64,000 nt of DNA, taken from the NCBI GenBank assembly GCA_002007465.1, contig LNAC01000009.1, positions 79,103-143,102 of the forward strand, read 5' to 3'. The stretch comes from Ailurus styani (lineage: Eukaryota; Chordata; Mammalia; Carnivora; Ailuridae). Position 1 is the first letter of the stretch. Every line of letters starts with the position of its first letter. Below the pieces are notes generated by a model that did no database searches, was not told the origin of the DNA, and was given only the letters and a program-made list of their open reading frames with translations. Below, piece after piece: positions 1-10,345 of this stretch. Position numbers and translations under genes: made by a program.

Positions 1-2055
1 GATCTCTTGGAAATGAACTTCCAGACGCTGTTTGCACTGAAGTGTCTAAGGGTTCCCCAGGCCCACCCAGCCAGAGAAAGTCATTGATAGATTAGTTTGA
101 ATGAAGATTAATCAATAATTTATGCTGATGTTTCTCCTCATGTAGTAGGGAGACCCGTTTGGATGTGATTTGACAGGGTCGGGCACACCTTGGTTTAATT
201 AAACCTGATACAGAAAATTAAAAGAAAAAAAAAGTGCCCAGCAGCCCTCCGGCGATTGGTTACCCAGGATGGACTCAGTCTTCAATCGATGAAGAGGGAT
301 TGAGGAGCACATGGGGGTGCGGCAGGAAAGTCCAGAGTCAGCAGACGCTTCTGCGCGGCCGCCCTGATGGAGCACAGCAAACGTAAATACACTTATTGGC
401 ATCTCCTCATAACGTGGCCTTTAGGAGGCAGGCTGATTGCACGCGATGATGGATGGCTCCGCCGTGTCTGGACACCAGCACCGCATAGACCTCTCTTAGA
501 GGGGCTGAATGCCGAAACTCACATGCCCAGAGCGGCCGTGGGAAGGAGCGAGTAGAAGCGAATGAGCATCGTCTTCCCGACAAACAGGAGACAGTCTCAG
601 GACCTGGCGGAGAATCAGCGTCAGGGTGAGCCTCTTGGTGGGACCCTCCACGTTTTCTAATCCCCAGGCTCTCAGCAGGATCGCCCTCCTTTAGGTGGCA
701 TTCTGTTAGCGAGATCCCAGCTGAATCTCATCCAAACGCTTGGGATCTTTCTGAGCTAATGGAACTGCTCTGATAGTTTTCATTCATAGCCTCCCTGTCC
801 TCCAGACATAGGTGTAAATCTTTGAGGAGTTCGGCCTAGGGTAAACTCAGGTAACTGTCCAACTCAGAATGGTGTCTTTGCCCCAGGCCACTGAGACTTG
901 TCACTGAGTCAGGCTAGTCACCTAACGACCCTCCCAGAGGATAACTTCTTACTCAGGGGATCCTCAGTCCCACCCAGCAGGTTTGCTGGATGCGGCCAGA
1001 TATGTATCAGACCCAGACCTGGATAAGCCCCGGGTGACAAAGGAGTAGCACACAGACCCCTCTCCACATTGCTGTGTCCATGGCAGGCATTGCTAATCTA
1101 TGCCTGCATGTTCTCCTGACACTAGGAAGCAGGAAGCTGGAAGCCCTGCCTTCCCTGCCCATGCCAAGTAGACAAATTCTAGTTCCAAACTGGACAGGGA
1201 GGGGCAGAAGGTGGAAAGAGATGGAGGAGAGGTCGAGGTGAGCACATGTGTCCCCATGCCTCCTCTGCAGACTGTGGCCCAGAGGGATGCTGCTTTGGAT
1301 AGGTCCAACAGAGAGTGGGAGCAGGAAGGTTTCTGTTCAGGTTCACATTTGGGACTCTGGAAGGAGATCACCTCCCAGGCAGCGCCCCACACGTAGGGGA
1401 ACGTCAGCAGCATGGGGAAGGGTCCAGAGAGCTCTCTCTGACACCTGTGGCTCCCCCAAGGCCTGGCTGGGCTGCAGCGGTCCCCACGTGCCTGGAGGCA
1501 GCGGAGAGTCTGTGGAGCACGCTGGCCAAGGGGATGAGGACCCTGCAGCAGAAGCTGTGCTGGTCCGTGGAGATCAGGGCTCACGTGGAGGACATGGGGA
1601 GACACGGGGAAGAAGGGCTGGGCCAGCCAAAGAACATTCTGGGAGCCAGGCAAAGAGGGACCCACCGGGACATTATGTGCTGCCACACCCGCAGTAGAGT
1701 GCTCGGTCCTGCCGCGGCCAGGAGGAGGCCACCCCGAGCCTGCAGACACCCTTCCCCTTGGCCGCCACGCATCACCTGCCCCATAAGTTGCCACGTTGGG
1801 GAGGAGTGGGGGGGACGGCGATGGTCTGGAAACGGGATGGATCCTTTGCCCAAAGCAACTATTTAGTAGTTGCATCAGATGGGGCCTGGGAGATTGGCAC
1901 TCCATCCCTCCGTGCCAGCCAGCCAGTGTTCCCTGGCATGTCAACCCCAGAACTGAGTGACCCAAGGGCCAAACGGCTGGACCAGCTTCTCCCCCACTCA
2001 GGCTCCCAGACCCCCACAGCCGCTGGCCACCTGCCCCTTCCACCACTGGCTTCTT
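1..2055. other. Unique sequence, no gene recognised
   Basis: No exon, RNA gene or clear repeat was recognised here. The first 450 bases are AT-rich compared with the rest and hold several TAAT/ATTA-type homeodomain-like words (for example around 86-125 and 190-225), so this may be a non-coding regulatory block. From about 1090 to 2050 the sequence is GC-rich and open in several frames at once, including a 321-codon minus-strand frame. Those frames overlap on both strands and encode low-complexity Pro/Gly/Ser/Arg-rich products, which is what GC-rich non-coding DNA gives by chance. Confidence 0.5.
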
Positions 2056-2812
2056 CACCTTGACTTTTCTTTTTGTAATGTGGCAATATAGACATAAGAG
2101 TTACCATTTTAACGACTTTTAAGTATGCACTTCAGGGGTACTATGTACCTTCGCACTGTTGTGCAAGCTCACCCCCATCCGTCTCCAGAACTCTCCATCT
2201 CTCCGGACTGGAACTCAGCCCCCAGGGCACGCCAACTCCCCAGCCTTTGGCGCCCACCGCCCCGACGCCCTGGGCGTGTCACGTCCAAGGACTCACACAG
2301 CATTTGCCCTTGGGGTCCGCCTCCGCTCACTTACCTGATGTCCTCCAGGCTCATCCCTGTTGCAGCCCACAGCAGAATCTCAGAATCGCCTTCCCTTTTC
2401 AGACTGAATTTTTAAGACTGAGTCCATCGTACGGATATGCCACAGTTTGTTTATCCATCACCTACTCACTGATGGACGCTGGGGTTTTTCCCACCTCTCA
2501 GCTGCGGTGAACATGGGTGCACCGGTCCCTCGCTGTCCGAATTCCTGCTTTAGACGCTTTGCAGTAAACACCCACAAGCAGAACCGCTGGGTCCGATGGC
2601 AAGTCTGTGTCTCCTTTTCGAGAAGCTGGCGTGCTGTGTTCCGTAGCAGCGGCCCCGTCTTCCATGCTCACCAGCAAAGCACAAGGCCTCCGATGTCTCC
2701 ACATCCTCACCAACGCTGCTTACTTCCTGGGTTGTTGTTTTTTTTTTTTTTTAAATAATAACCCTTCTCGTGGGGGTGAAGTGCCTACTGTGGCTTTTGA
2801 TTCCGTGAGCCC
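2056..2812 (-). mobile_element. Ancient L1 (LINE-1) 3' end, antisense
   Basis: The plus strand reads as the reverse complement of an old L1 3' end. It contains diverged versions of 'ccattttaaccatttttaag', 'gtgcaaccatcaccaccatc', 'tttatccatcacctactcac', 'gaacatgggtgcac' and 'tccacatcctcaccaacgct', in the order expected for an antisense copy. A 15-base T run lies inside. Many point changes and no intact reading frame show it is a dead, old copy. The subfamily (L1MA/MB/ME class) cannot be set by eye. Confidence 0.85.
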
Positions 2813-3234
2813 CATTTCCTTTCCCAGACCCTTCTGTATTCTGCTGATCTGAGCCAGAGCTGCTTTCTGGAACCTGACCGATCCGTGAGGGGAGACTGCA
2901 TGTGGGTCAGAGCTGCAGGGCCCTGGGGAGTCCGTGGGAGCAGGCACTGTCCTGGCCCGGGTCGCCCCAGCTGTGTGCAGGGCCCGGGGGGTGGGGAGGG
3001 GAGGGGCCGTGCACTTGCCCGGAGGAGGCCGCCCCTGCAGAGGAACACAAGACTGTTTGCAGGATCAGCTGTGTGCCAAGAAAATAACTCAGTCCGTATT
3101 TGGTGAGCACCGGGTTCTTGCCAGGCACTGGGTTATAAGGGTGCTAATTTAGAACTGGTCTGTGGTATAGGAGGTGAGATGCTTTGGGTGGCCCACCCAT
3201 GAGACTCTGTCCTGCCTGTACTTCCTTGTTGTTA
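2813..3234. other. Unique GC-rich spacer with G-quadruplex motif
   Basis: No gene was seen. At 2986-3006 four G-tracts of at least four bases are separated by single bases, a strong G-quadruplex pattern on the plus strand. Confidence 0.4.
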
Positions 3235-3245
3235 CTGTTGTTGTT

Positions 3246-3498
3246 AAGATTTTATTTATTTATTTGAGGGAGAGAGAGAGCACAAGGAGGGAGTGGGGCT
3301 GAGGGAGAGGGAGAAGCAGGGTTCCCTCTGAGCAGGGAGCCTGACACAGANAGCACAAGGAGGGAGTGGGGCTGAGGGAGAGGGAGAAGCAGGGTTCCCT
3401 CTGAGCAGGGAGCCTGACACAGAGCTCCATCCCAGGACCCCGGGATCATGACCTCAGCTGAAGGCAGCCACTTAACGGACTGAACCACCCAGGCGCCC
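3246..3498 (-). mobile_element. CAN SINE (SINEC, tRNA-Lys-derived), antisense
   Basis: The plus strand starts with the reversed A-rich tail (ttttatttatttatt) and ends with the reversed tRNA-like head (gaaccacccaggcgccc), so the element is on the minus strand. Imperfect flanking repeats 'acttccttgttgtta' and 'atttccttgttatta' look like a TSD. The middle is artificially lengthened: 3279-3350 and 3352-3423 are the same 72 bases on both sides of a single N, so the true element is about 73 bases shorter. Confidence 0.93.
3279..3423. repeat. Direct duplication around single N (assembly join)
   Basis: The 72 bases at 3279-3350 and at 3352-3423 read the same and are separated only by an N at 3351. 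This is best explained as two overlapping contig ends placed side by side rather than a biological tandem repeat. Confidence 0.9.
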
Positions 3499-3534
3499 AT
3501 GCATTTCCTTGTTATTAGAGCCCATATCCCAAAT

Positions 3535-3699
3535 TAGAGACTAAAAATGCCCACATATCAGGTGCCTGGGTGGCTCAGTGGGTTAAAGCCTCTGCCTTCG
3601 GCTCAGGTCATGATCTNTAGAGACTAAAAATGCCCACATATCAGGCGCCTGGGTGGCTCAGTGGGTTAAAGCCTCTGCCTTCGGCTCAGGTCATGATCT
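3535..3699. repeat. Direct duplication around single N (assembly join)
   Basis: The 82 bases at 3535-3616 and at 3618-3699 differ at one position (ggtgcc versus ggcgcc) and are separated by an N at 3617. The duplicated part includes the 5' TSD and the first third of the following SINE. It makes one SINE insertion look like a fragment plus a full copy. Confidence 0.9.
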
Positions 3700-3837
3700 C
3701 AGGGTCCTGGGGTCGAGGCCCACATCAGGCTCTCTGCTCAGCAGGGAGCCTGCTTCCTCCTCTTTCTCTCTGCCTGCCTCTCACCGTACTTGTGATCTGA
3801 TCTCTCTGTGTCAAATAAATAAATAAAATCTTTTTTA
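3643..3837 (+). mobile_element. CAN SINE (mustelid-type SINEC), full length
   Basis: The element runs from the tRNA-like head 'aggcgcctgggtggctcagt' through a CT-rich region to an (AATAA)n tail and 'aatctttttt'. It is bounded by a 17-base perfect TSD (aaaaatgcccacatatc) at 3626-3642 and 3838-3854. A perfect TSD and low divergence mark a fairly recent insertion. The partial copy just upstream is the assembly duplication, not a second insertion. Confidence 0.95.
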
Positions 3838-3854
3838 AAAAATGCCCACATATC

Positions 3855-4254
3855 TGCCACCCCAGGCTTCCTTACATGTAGACATGGGCAGGTGGCCCAC
3901 TTCTGTCAGTTGGGACCTGGGGTCTGTTGGGGGCCTCTTGGAAAGTTTTGACTCCCTAACAGGAATAGTAGGGAGTAGCATTTTTCTCTTCTTCCCTACA
4001 GACCTCATTGTGGGAAGATGTGATGTTTGGAGCTGTGGCAGCTATCTTGCCACCATGAGGTTTAGTCCTGTCACCATGCTGGGGAAGTGGAAAAATAGGA
4101 AGATGCTGGGTCCTTGCTGCTATCCTACTGAGCTCCTGAGTCAAACTCAAGTATCTAATTAGGTGAGAACAATAGCTCCTGTCATTAAGTCCACTTTTCA
4201 CTGAATATTATATGACTTATGGCCCAGGGCATTGCATTCTCTCTGATAAAACAG
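3855..4254. other. Unique sequence, no gene recognised
   Basis: The GC content is moderate. The stretch is open for about 106 codons on the plus strand and 81 on the minus strand, without a recognisable protein, splice context or codon bias. No named repeat was identified. Confidence 0.3.
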
Positions 4255-4440
4255 TCACATATACAAATGGAAGATTCCAGCTGAGTTGCATCCAAGGAAG
4301 GAGCTGCACCTGGTGCATTTACTAGGGGTTGAAGACCCAGGCAGAGAGGTCAGGATAGCATCCCCAAGGAAGTGACCACTGAGCAGAGGTCTGGATAGAA
4401 ACCGGTAGATCTTAGGCAAAGGGAGCAGCCGATGCAGAGG
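4255..4440 (-). mobile_element. L2 LINE 3' fragment, antisense (probable)
   Basis: The order 'ccccaaggaagtgaccact gagcagaggtctgg' followed by 'gcaaagggagcagcc' is a diverged form of the antisense L2 3' end (gaggaggtgacatttgagctgag, then a purine-rich stretch). It is old and boundaries are uncertain. Confidence 0.55.
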
Positions 4441-4464
4441 GTGGTGGGAAGTCCCTCGGTGTGC

Positions 4465-4580
4465 ACTGGAGTCACCCTGGGAGGTTTTAACAGTTACAAC
4501 ACACCCCCATTCAAATTAGCTGAATCTCCAGGGTTGGGAATCCAAATGCACAGCGGGCTTGAGAACCGTGAGCTACGGGG
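4465..4580 (+). mobile_element. Non-autonomous hAT transposon (MER5/MER20-like)
   Basis: It carries 'gcactggagtcaccctggga', 'ggttttaacagttacaacac', 'aatctccagggttggg' and 'atccaaatgcacagcggg'. These are diverged versions of the hAT-Charlie MITE words 'gcatcagaatcacctggag', 'ttaaaacacagattgctggg' and 'tttgcatttctaacaagttc'. Only the inner part is preserved. Confidence 0.65.
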
Positions 4581-5049
4581 AGAGGATGGCTGGCCTGCAG
4601 GGTGTGCGCGAGGGAGGGACGGAGGAGGCTGGGGGTGGGGACAGCTGCAAACATTGCAGACTGTGCTCCGCCATGGATGGAGCACTGAGGGGCCAGAGCA
4701 CAGCCAGGGGCCCTGGCACGAGAGGTGACCTCTGAGTCACAGCAACGCTTGCCGATCTTCACCAGCCGGCCACTCCCTGGCAGAGGACCCACTGAATTTC
4801 ACCTTCCCGATCTGCTCGTTGGGGACCACAACAGCCCATGCAACCCAGAGCAACTGGACCCTGGGGACGGCGGCCTCCATCATGGAGCCACGCAGGTCGT
4901 GGTTCCTGGAAGTTCCCTTTCAGGGTCACGGGACTCTGTCCCCAGTGGGGCTTTGGGCCCGGCTGTGCCCTGAAAGGAGAAGGTCACTGTGGCCGTGAGG
5001 CTGGGCAGCTCTGTTCCTCTTGTCCCACTCATGTGCTGCTGCGTCTCCT
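4581..5049. other. Unique GC-rich sequence
   Basis: No gene or repeat was recognised. Overlapping open frames on both strands encode low-complexity products and are taken as chance. Confidence 0.3.
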
Positions 5050-5465
5050 GCTGAAGTGAGTTGAATGGTGGCCCCCAAAAGAGGCGGCCACCCAGAACCT
5101 CAGAACCTCAGAACCAACCTGATTTGGAACAAGGGTCTTTGCAGATGTAATTAAGATAAGGCTCTCAAGTTCACCTTGAATTAGGGTGGACCCTAAATCT
5201 GAGGACAGGTGCCCTTATTAAAAGAGAAGAGCCACAGATACAGAAACACAAAGGACAGAACGTCTTGCAAGGACAGACGCAGAGACCAGAGTAATGGGTC
5301 TACAAGCCAAGGGACACCTTGGAAGCTCCAGAAAAAGCCTCCAGGAGCCAGGAGAGAGGCACCGAACGGGTTCTCCCTCGGAGCTTCCAGAAGGACCCCC
5401 TCCACCAGGGCTTTGGCCTCTGACCTCCTTCCTGACCTGTGAGAGAAGACGTTTCTGTGGTCCTC
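5050..5465 (+). mobile_element. MaLR (MLT1/MST-type) LTR, sense
   Basis: It contains the ordered MaLR LTR words 'gttgaatggtggcccccaaa', 'gggtctttgcagatgtaatt', 'ttagggtggaccctaaatct', 'gtgcccttattaaaagagaa' and 'tctacaagccaagggacacc', and ends near a 'ctgtgagagaa' region. It is a solo, diverged, non-coding LTR with a small local expansion 'cagaacctcagaacctcaga' at about 5095-5115. Confidence 0.8.
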
Positions 5466-5739
5466 GGCCAGGCAGTTTGTGGTCATGTGTTCTGGAAGCC
5501 CTGCGGCCCTCCTACGCCAGCCTCCCGTGTCCCTCTCCCCTCCCCCGCCGCCCCCCCATCAGGCTTGGGGCCTGGACAGAGCAAAGCACTGCATCCTGGT
5601 CGAGGAACCAAATTGCTAGCCCTTCGTGGCCGGCACGCCTGGCACCAGCATGGTGGCCTGGGCAAGGAGGGACCAGCTCATCAGCTCCACGGGAAGCTTG
5701 TGATGCTGTGGCTGAAACCGCCCCCACCCAAGGTGACCT

Positions 5740-6130
5740 TCTCATGATAGACCAGGCGCTGGCATCAATTATTCACGCGGAACATCTCGGAACGGGCTCA
5801 AAACACATGGGCCCAGGCTTTTCGTTGTTACCCCCTCCTCTGCCTTTAAAGACATTTGTCAAATCCGTGCCTGGCAGAGCAACAGAGAGACGGGGCATTG
5901 GGGAGGGGCGGGGAGCGCAGCGCCCACGGGGCCCCGCCAGCTTGCCAGCAAAGGGCGCTCAGCGGCGGCCCCTCGGCGGGCCTTGAAAGCTCGTGTCTCC
6001 TCGCAGAAAGAGCTGTCCGCCGGCCGCCGGGGCCTTTGATTCCTCCCTGACGGGGCGCTGACGGATTGATCTGGCGCCCGTACATAATTCATGAGCCCCT
6101 GAGCAGCTGTGAATTCTGAGCAGGACTTTT
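5740..6130. promoter_or_regulatory. Candidate conserved non-coding block
   Basis: This repeat-free stretch combines AT-rich homeodomain-like words (tcaattattcacg near 5765, ataattcatgag near 6083) and 'cctttaaagacatttgtcaaa' near 5838 with a CpG-rich middle (5880-6060). It holds a 13/14 match to the CTCF core at 5945-5958. The calm base composition and lack of transposon fossils suggest constraint, but conservation itself was not measured. Confidence 0.35.
5945..5958 (+). promoter_or_regulatory. CTCF-like motif
   Basis: 'CCAGCAAAGGGCGC' matches the CTCF core CCASYAGRKGGCRS at 13 of 14 positions (A in place of G at position 7). The site lies in a CpG-rich stretch, so binding could be methylation-sensitive. 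Confidence 0.4.
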
Positions 6131-6161
6131 CACGGTGCAGACGGAGCTGGGCCGGAGAGCA

Positions 6162-6191
6162 GGGCTGGGGAGTGGGGCGCGGGGGGTGGGG
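6162..6191 (+). other. G-quadruplex-forming motif
   Basis: Five G-tracts of three to six bases are separated by loops of one to three bases, followed by a C-rich stretch to about 6230. This fits the standard G4 pattern on the plus strand. Confidence 0.5.
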
Positions 6192-6389
6192 CCTGCCCCG
6201 TGCACCCACCCCACCCCACCCCCGCCCAATGGCCGTCACCACCAGAGGAGCTTCCTCAGGAGGTCAAGACCTAAAGGGATGCCCAGGGCCCGGGGCGGGG
6301 AAAGCAGTCCCTCGGATGGGACAACCACCTGTCCGTGTCCGCCGTCTCAGGAGTGAGGGCTGCGGGGCACATGCCCCCTGCTCCCCTCC

Positions 6390-6480
6390 GCATTGGCTCC
6401 GGCCACAGTCCTGCAGACTCGACTAGCTGGGTGACCTTGGCCGGGTCACTCAGCCTGCCTGAGCCAAGCCCTGTCCCCGT
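6390..6480 (+). mobile_element. MIR SINE fragment, sense (weak)
   Basis: 'ctagctgggtgaccttggcc gggtcactcagcctgcctgagcc' is a GC-shifted form of the MIR words for 'actagctgtgtgaccttggg' and 'cctctctgagcctcag'. Only the central part is recognisable. Confidence 0.55.
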
Positions 6481-6935
6481 GGAGGCACAGCTGTAGGCAA
6501 AATCAGAGCGCGTGGGGCTGTCACTGTTAGACGCGAATCTTCTAGCACATCATGCCAGCCTTCCACTGGCCTCCCTGGGGGTGACGGCCCCACTTCCCGG
6601 AGTGTGGCTGCAGGGGACCCTCGGGACCTGGTTCACACTTGGACTGGGCACATGGACCAGGATCCCAACAAAGCAGAAGGGAAGTGAGCAGCAGGCGGAG
6701 AAAGGCTTTGCAAACGCAATTTCTCAGAACCTGGGGATATGGGCTCCCAAGAACCCCCCAGGGCTTTGGCAGGGCAGCTCCTGGGCCTCCCCGGGACTCC
6801 CGCTCGGGGGTGCAGGTGGCCAGGAGCCCACCAGTCCTCCGGAGCCTGACCCAGAAGAGGCCCAGGACCACTGCACGGTATTTTCCAGCTAGAGCATGGC
6901 TTGCGGTGTTTTTGCAAAACAATTAGGTTGTCCTT
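6481..6935. other. Unique GC-rich sequence
   Basis: Two 126-codon frames face each other on opposite strands here, which is typical of GC-rich chance ORFs. No exon or repeat was recognised. Confidence 0.3.
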
Positions 6936-7261
6936 GTTTTCCCGATATTTCTGTTTGGTTGAGGACTTTGATTTTTTTCCCCCTCATAGTATTTATTGTT
7001 GATACATTTTTTTTGTCAGATTGCAAAAGTAATACTTATACAAATGTTTGCTCTCTTTTTTTCATGCTTTTCTGTATTTAATGTTTTTTACCGTGAAAAA
7101 AAGCAATATCTATCTCATGCCAAAAGACGTGGAAAATAGGGAAGCAGAAAGAGGTCAAAACCTCCCACAGTTCCTCTCTCCGGAGATGATGGCCATGAAT
7201 GAGCATGTCTGTCTGTGCCTTCCCAGGACTGTGCCGATGTGAACCCAGAAACATCCTATTT
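6936..7261. mobile_element. AT-rich old repeat-like segment (unclassified)
   Basis: The AT content rises sharply. Words such as 'ttgcaaaagtaatacttata' and 'acgtggaaaatagggaagca' resemble the common ancient L1M-type motif 'aaaagtaatacatgctcatt ... ggaaaatacagaaa'. It is too diverged to assign and may belong with the antisense L1 that follows. Confidence 0.4.
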
Positions 7262-7640
7262 CATTGTGATTTTTTTATTGTGCTAAAATATACGAAACAC
7301 TAAGTCTACCCTTCTAACCATTTTTAAGTGCCCACATCAGTGGCCTGGAGTACCTTCCATCACGGCCATCTGTCTCCAGAACTTTCTCAGGTTCCCCAAA
7401 CTGAAACTCTGTCCCCATTAAGCACCGATCCCCATTCCTGTCCCCACCCCCCAGTCCCTGACAACCACCATTCCGCTTTCTGTCTCTACGACTTTGACTA
7501 CTCTAGGTACCTCCCACGTGTGGGATCACAGGGGATTCGTCCTCATGTAGCGAAGCGTCCTCCAGGTCCATCTACGGGGTCACAGGGGTCAGAATGTCGT
7601 CCCTTTCCAAAGCTGAGAGAGATACCCTGCGTACGAACCA
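7262..7640 (-). mobile_element. Ancient L1 3' end, antisense
   Basis: It shows the same antisense L1 3' words as 2056-2812 but is an independent copy: 'ccaaactgaaactctgtccc', 'ctgacaaccaccattccgct', 'tgactactctaggtacctcc'. It stops earlier, near 7640. It is dead and contains no intact frame. Confidence 0.85.
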
Positions 7641-8479
7641 GAATTATACCGCGTGGGACGGACTGCGCTGCCCCCACTTCTTTTTCATACATTACATTGA
7701 AAACATTCTCCCAGCAGAAACTGATCCATAGCTTTTTCCCTTCTTCTCCCACCCGTTCTACCCTCCCGGAAGCAGCCCTGGGTTGGGAGCAGGAAGCCCG
7801 GGGCCCCTGTGGGGGGGGGAGGCAAGGTGGGGTCCCCAGGACCACCCCAGGGTCCGTGATGCGCTAGAAAGGATGACAGGACTCAACATACAGTTGTACC
7901 TCAGCAAAGGGCTAGGAAACAAAATCAGCAATGGGAAGAGGCGAGAGGACAGGTCCCAGAGGCAGCCGGGCACAAACTCCCGAGAGTTCTCTCCCAGTGG
8001 AGTCACACAGGACATGCTCAGCCTTCTCTGAAGCATGTTGAGACAACACATGTGAGGTGCTGTCTGCCAGGAAAGCTCCATCACAGGCTGGTCATATGGG
8101 CACCCTCTGCCTGACACAGGCCAAGCCTCCAGACTCCTCGAAGGAAAGCAGGAGCTCAGCCTGAGCCATGTGGTTGGCACCAAACAGTGAGCCATTCTTA
8201 CCAGTTAGGGACTGGTGGGAGCTCTCCTGAAATCCAGGCTCCCAGGTGCCTGTCCAAAGACCACCTTGCAGGGAAGCCTTTCAAAGGAGAGCTGTCTCAA
8301 GCCTCCTGTGTTAACTCTTTTCTGGATGTACACCACCAAAGTCCAGGATTGTAAAAGTCTAAGATTTAAAACAAAAATGCAGAACATCTGGCCACCACGG
8401 GCCTCTCATTCACAGACCCACTCAGCTGGGGCAAAAGGCAGGAGGTGGGGGCTGCAATTGGTCATTATCCTAATCTTGT
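7641..8479. other. Mixed unique / unclassified old repeat
   Basis: No gene was seen. The part from 8025 to 8455 has an LTR-like feel (even composition, 'accagttagggactggtggg') but I cannot assign it to a family. Open frames of up to 179 codons here have no recognisable product. Confidence 0.25.
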
Positions 8480-9890
8480 AAAGTAGCTGTAGGTTTCAGA
8501 GTAGGAAGAAGTCTGGTGAAGACAGGCAAGACCTCCACACTGAAAGCTACAAAATGTTAGAGAAATTAACAAGGCTCTAAACAAATAGTGGAACAGACCA
8601 TGTTCGTGGATTGGAAAACTGCAATACTGTAAATATGTTCTTTTGCTCTGACTGATACCTAAACTCAATGCAGTCTCAGGCAAAATCACAGTAGGTTTGT
8701 TTTTGGTGGAAATTGGCAAGCTGATACAAAATTTATATGAAAAGTCACACGGCCAAGGAATAGCCAAGAAGATCGGGAAAACAAAGAGCAGGTTGCAGAC
8801 ATGTGCTACCAGGTATCAGACCCACGATAAAGCCACAGTAATTAGGACACCATGGGATTGGTGCAAAGACACACCGACCAGTGGAGCAGAGAGTTTCCGG
8901 AAGCAGAAGCCCCTCCCCACAACACAGTCAATAGGGCCAGGCCTGGACAGTGAGGATAGAAGGGTCCTCTCAAAAACATGCCTCACGAGTTACAAAAAGC
9001 CTACATTCCAGATGGATTGCATATCTATATGTGGAAGACAAAGCACTGAAACGTTTAGTGGAGACATCTTTGTGACCTCCAAAGAGACAAAGATGTTTGA
9101 AACAGGGTTCAAAATGTACTATCCATACATGAGAAAAATTAATAGATCGGACTGTTACAAGGATGTCCTCTCAGCAGAGATGCCTCCTGAGAGAAAGAAA
9201 AGATGACCCACAGAGTCAGAGTTATTTGCTATGTAAAGACTCGTGCTCAAAACACTCCTACAAACCAATAAGAAAAAAACAGACATCCTAGGAGAAAAAT
9301 CGGCCTGAACAGGGACCTCACAGAGAAGGGAATAGGCTTCCCAAATGTCCAAGAAGCATATAACAAGAGGTTCAACAGTGGCCATTGGGGAAATGCAAGG
9401 GCAAGCCACAGGGTGATGCCCCTGCCTCCCCCCACCCCCGCCACCAGTACAGCCAAAATGAAAAAGATGGAGAATACTAAGAGTTGACAAGAATGTGGAG
9501 CAACTTGAGCCCTCATCCAGTGCGGTGGAATAGGGATCACGACACCACTTTGGAAGACAGTGTGCCAATCGCTAAACATCTATGTACCCAATGGCCCAGC
9601 AACTCTGCTCCAGCCAGAAGTGCACAGGCATGCTCAGGAAAAGACACAGTAGCATGTTTGTCCCATCACCGTGTGCACCCACCCAAAAACCCAACAACAG
9701 GAGAATGGGTGAAGTGCGGGATTCACAGCCAAAGGAATACTATACAGCAATGCAAAGTGCCCATCAGCCACTGTGGGCGGCGGCACGGGTGAGTCTCCCA
9801 AGCGCGACACCGCAGGTTGCAAACCAGGCAGAGCGAGCACGCGCTGGGTCACTGCACTTACACAGAGTGCAACCAGAGACGTGAGGTGCC
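8480..9890 (+). mobile_element. Ancient L1, ORF2 3' end plus 3' UTR, sense
   Basis: It reads as a decayed L1 ORF2 C-terminal coding region followed by the 3' UTR. Markers include 'aagctgatacaaaatttata', 'ccacagtaattaggacacc', 'gacaagaatgtggagcaact' and 'ggaatactatacagcaatgc'. A 169-codon frame (8697-9206) is a surviving piece of the C-terminal ORF2 reading frame; the rest is broken by stops and indels. The element is 5'-truncated and inactive. Confidence 0.85.
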
Positions 9891-10034
9891 TTCTGAGTGA
9901 TACAGTCAAGGAAATGTTCAACTTTTAATGTCTGTGGGCACAGCTCCTGGATTCCCAGGGAAGCTATCCTTGAACATTTACCAAGGTCAAAATGACTTGG
10001 CACAACCTCAAGGCATGGGCTCTATTTCTGCCCT

Positions 10035-10345
10035 GAGCACACATTGTACATCTGCTTTGTTTAAAAAATAACCAAAAAGGAAGCATTCCAAACATAAAGA
10101 TAAGAAAAAGGAAAGAAACCTCCTTGGTCCCCATAAGGTTAAAGCCACACAGCCCAGCGTGTACTAGAAACTTAAGGTCTGCAACTTTCTGAAATGTCCT
10201 AATGATTTGTAACTTTTTTATGTAAAAAAATGTATATAACCCTGCACCAAATGTTCCTTCTTTGGAGCATCTTTTGTAAAGATTGTACATCCCAGGCAGC
10301 TGTCCCAACTGGGGCTCGAATGAAACTCTCTGTCTTTTAAAGATT
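10035..10345 (+). mobile_element. Solo LTR fragment of an endogenous retrovirus (ERV1-like)
   Basis: An A-rich stretch is followed by a TATA-like 'tgtatataaccctgc' (about 10232) and then 'gaatgaaactctctgtcttt' (about 10318), the typical end-of-R polyadenylation region of gammaretrovirus-type LTRs. The polyA signal is degenerate (AATGAA). No internal gag, pol or env sequence lies beside it, so this is an old solo LTR. The 5' edge is uncertain. Confidence 0.55.

Noticed and set aside
1093..2058. 321-codon minus-strand open frame
   Set aside because: Overlaps several plus-strand frames, low-complexity product, no splice or promoter context, no recognisable family.
3561..3616. A second, truncated CAN SINE just upstream of the full one
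   Set aside because: It is identical (one mismatch) to the start of the full SINE, includes the same TSD and is separated by a single N, so it is an assembly duplicate.
8697..9206. 169-codon plus-strand frame
   Set aside because: It is a surviving piece of a dead L1 ORF2 C-terminus, not an independent gene.
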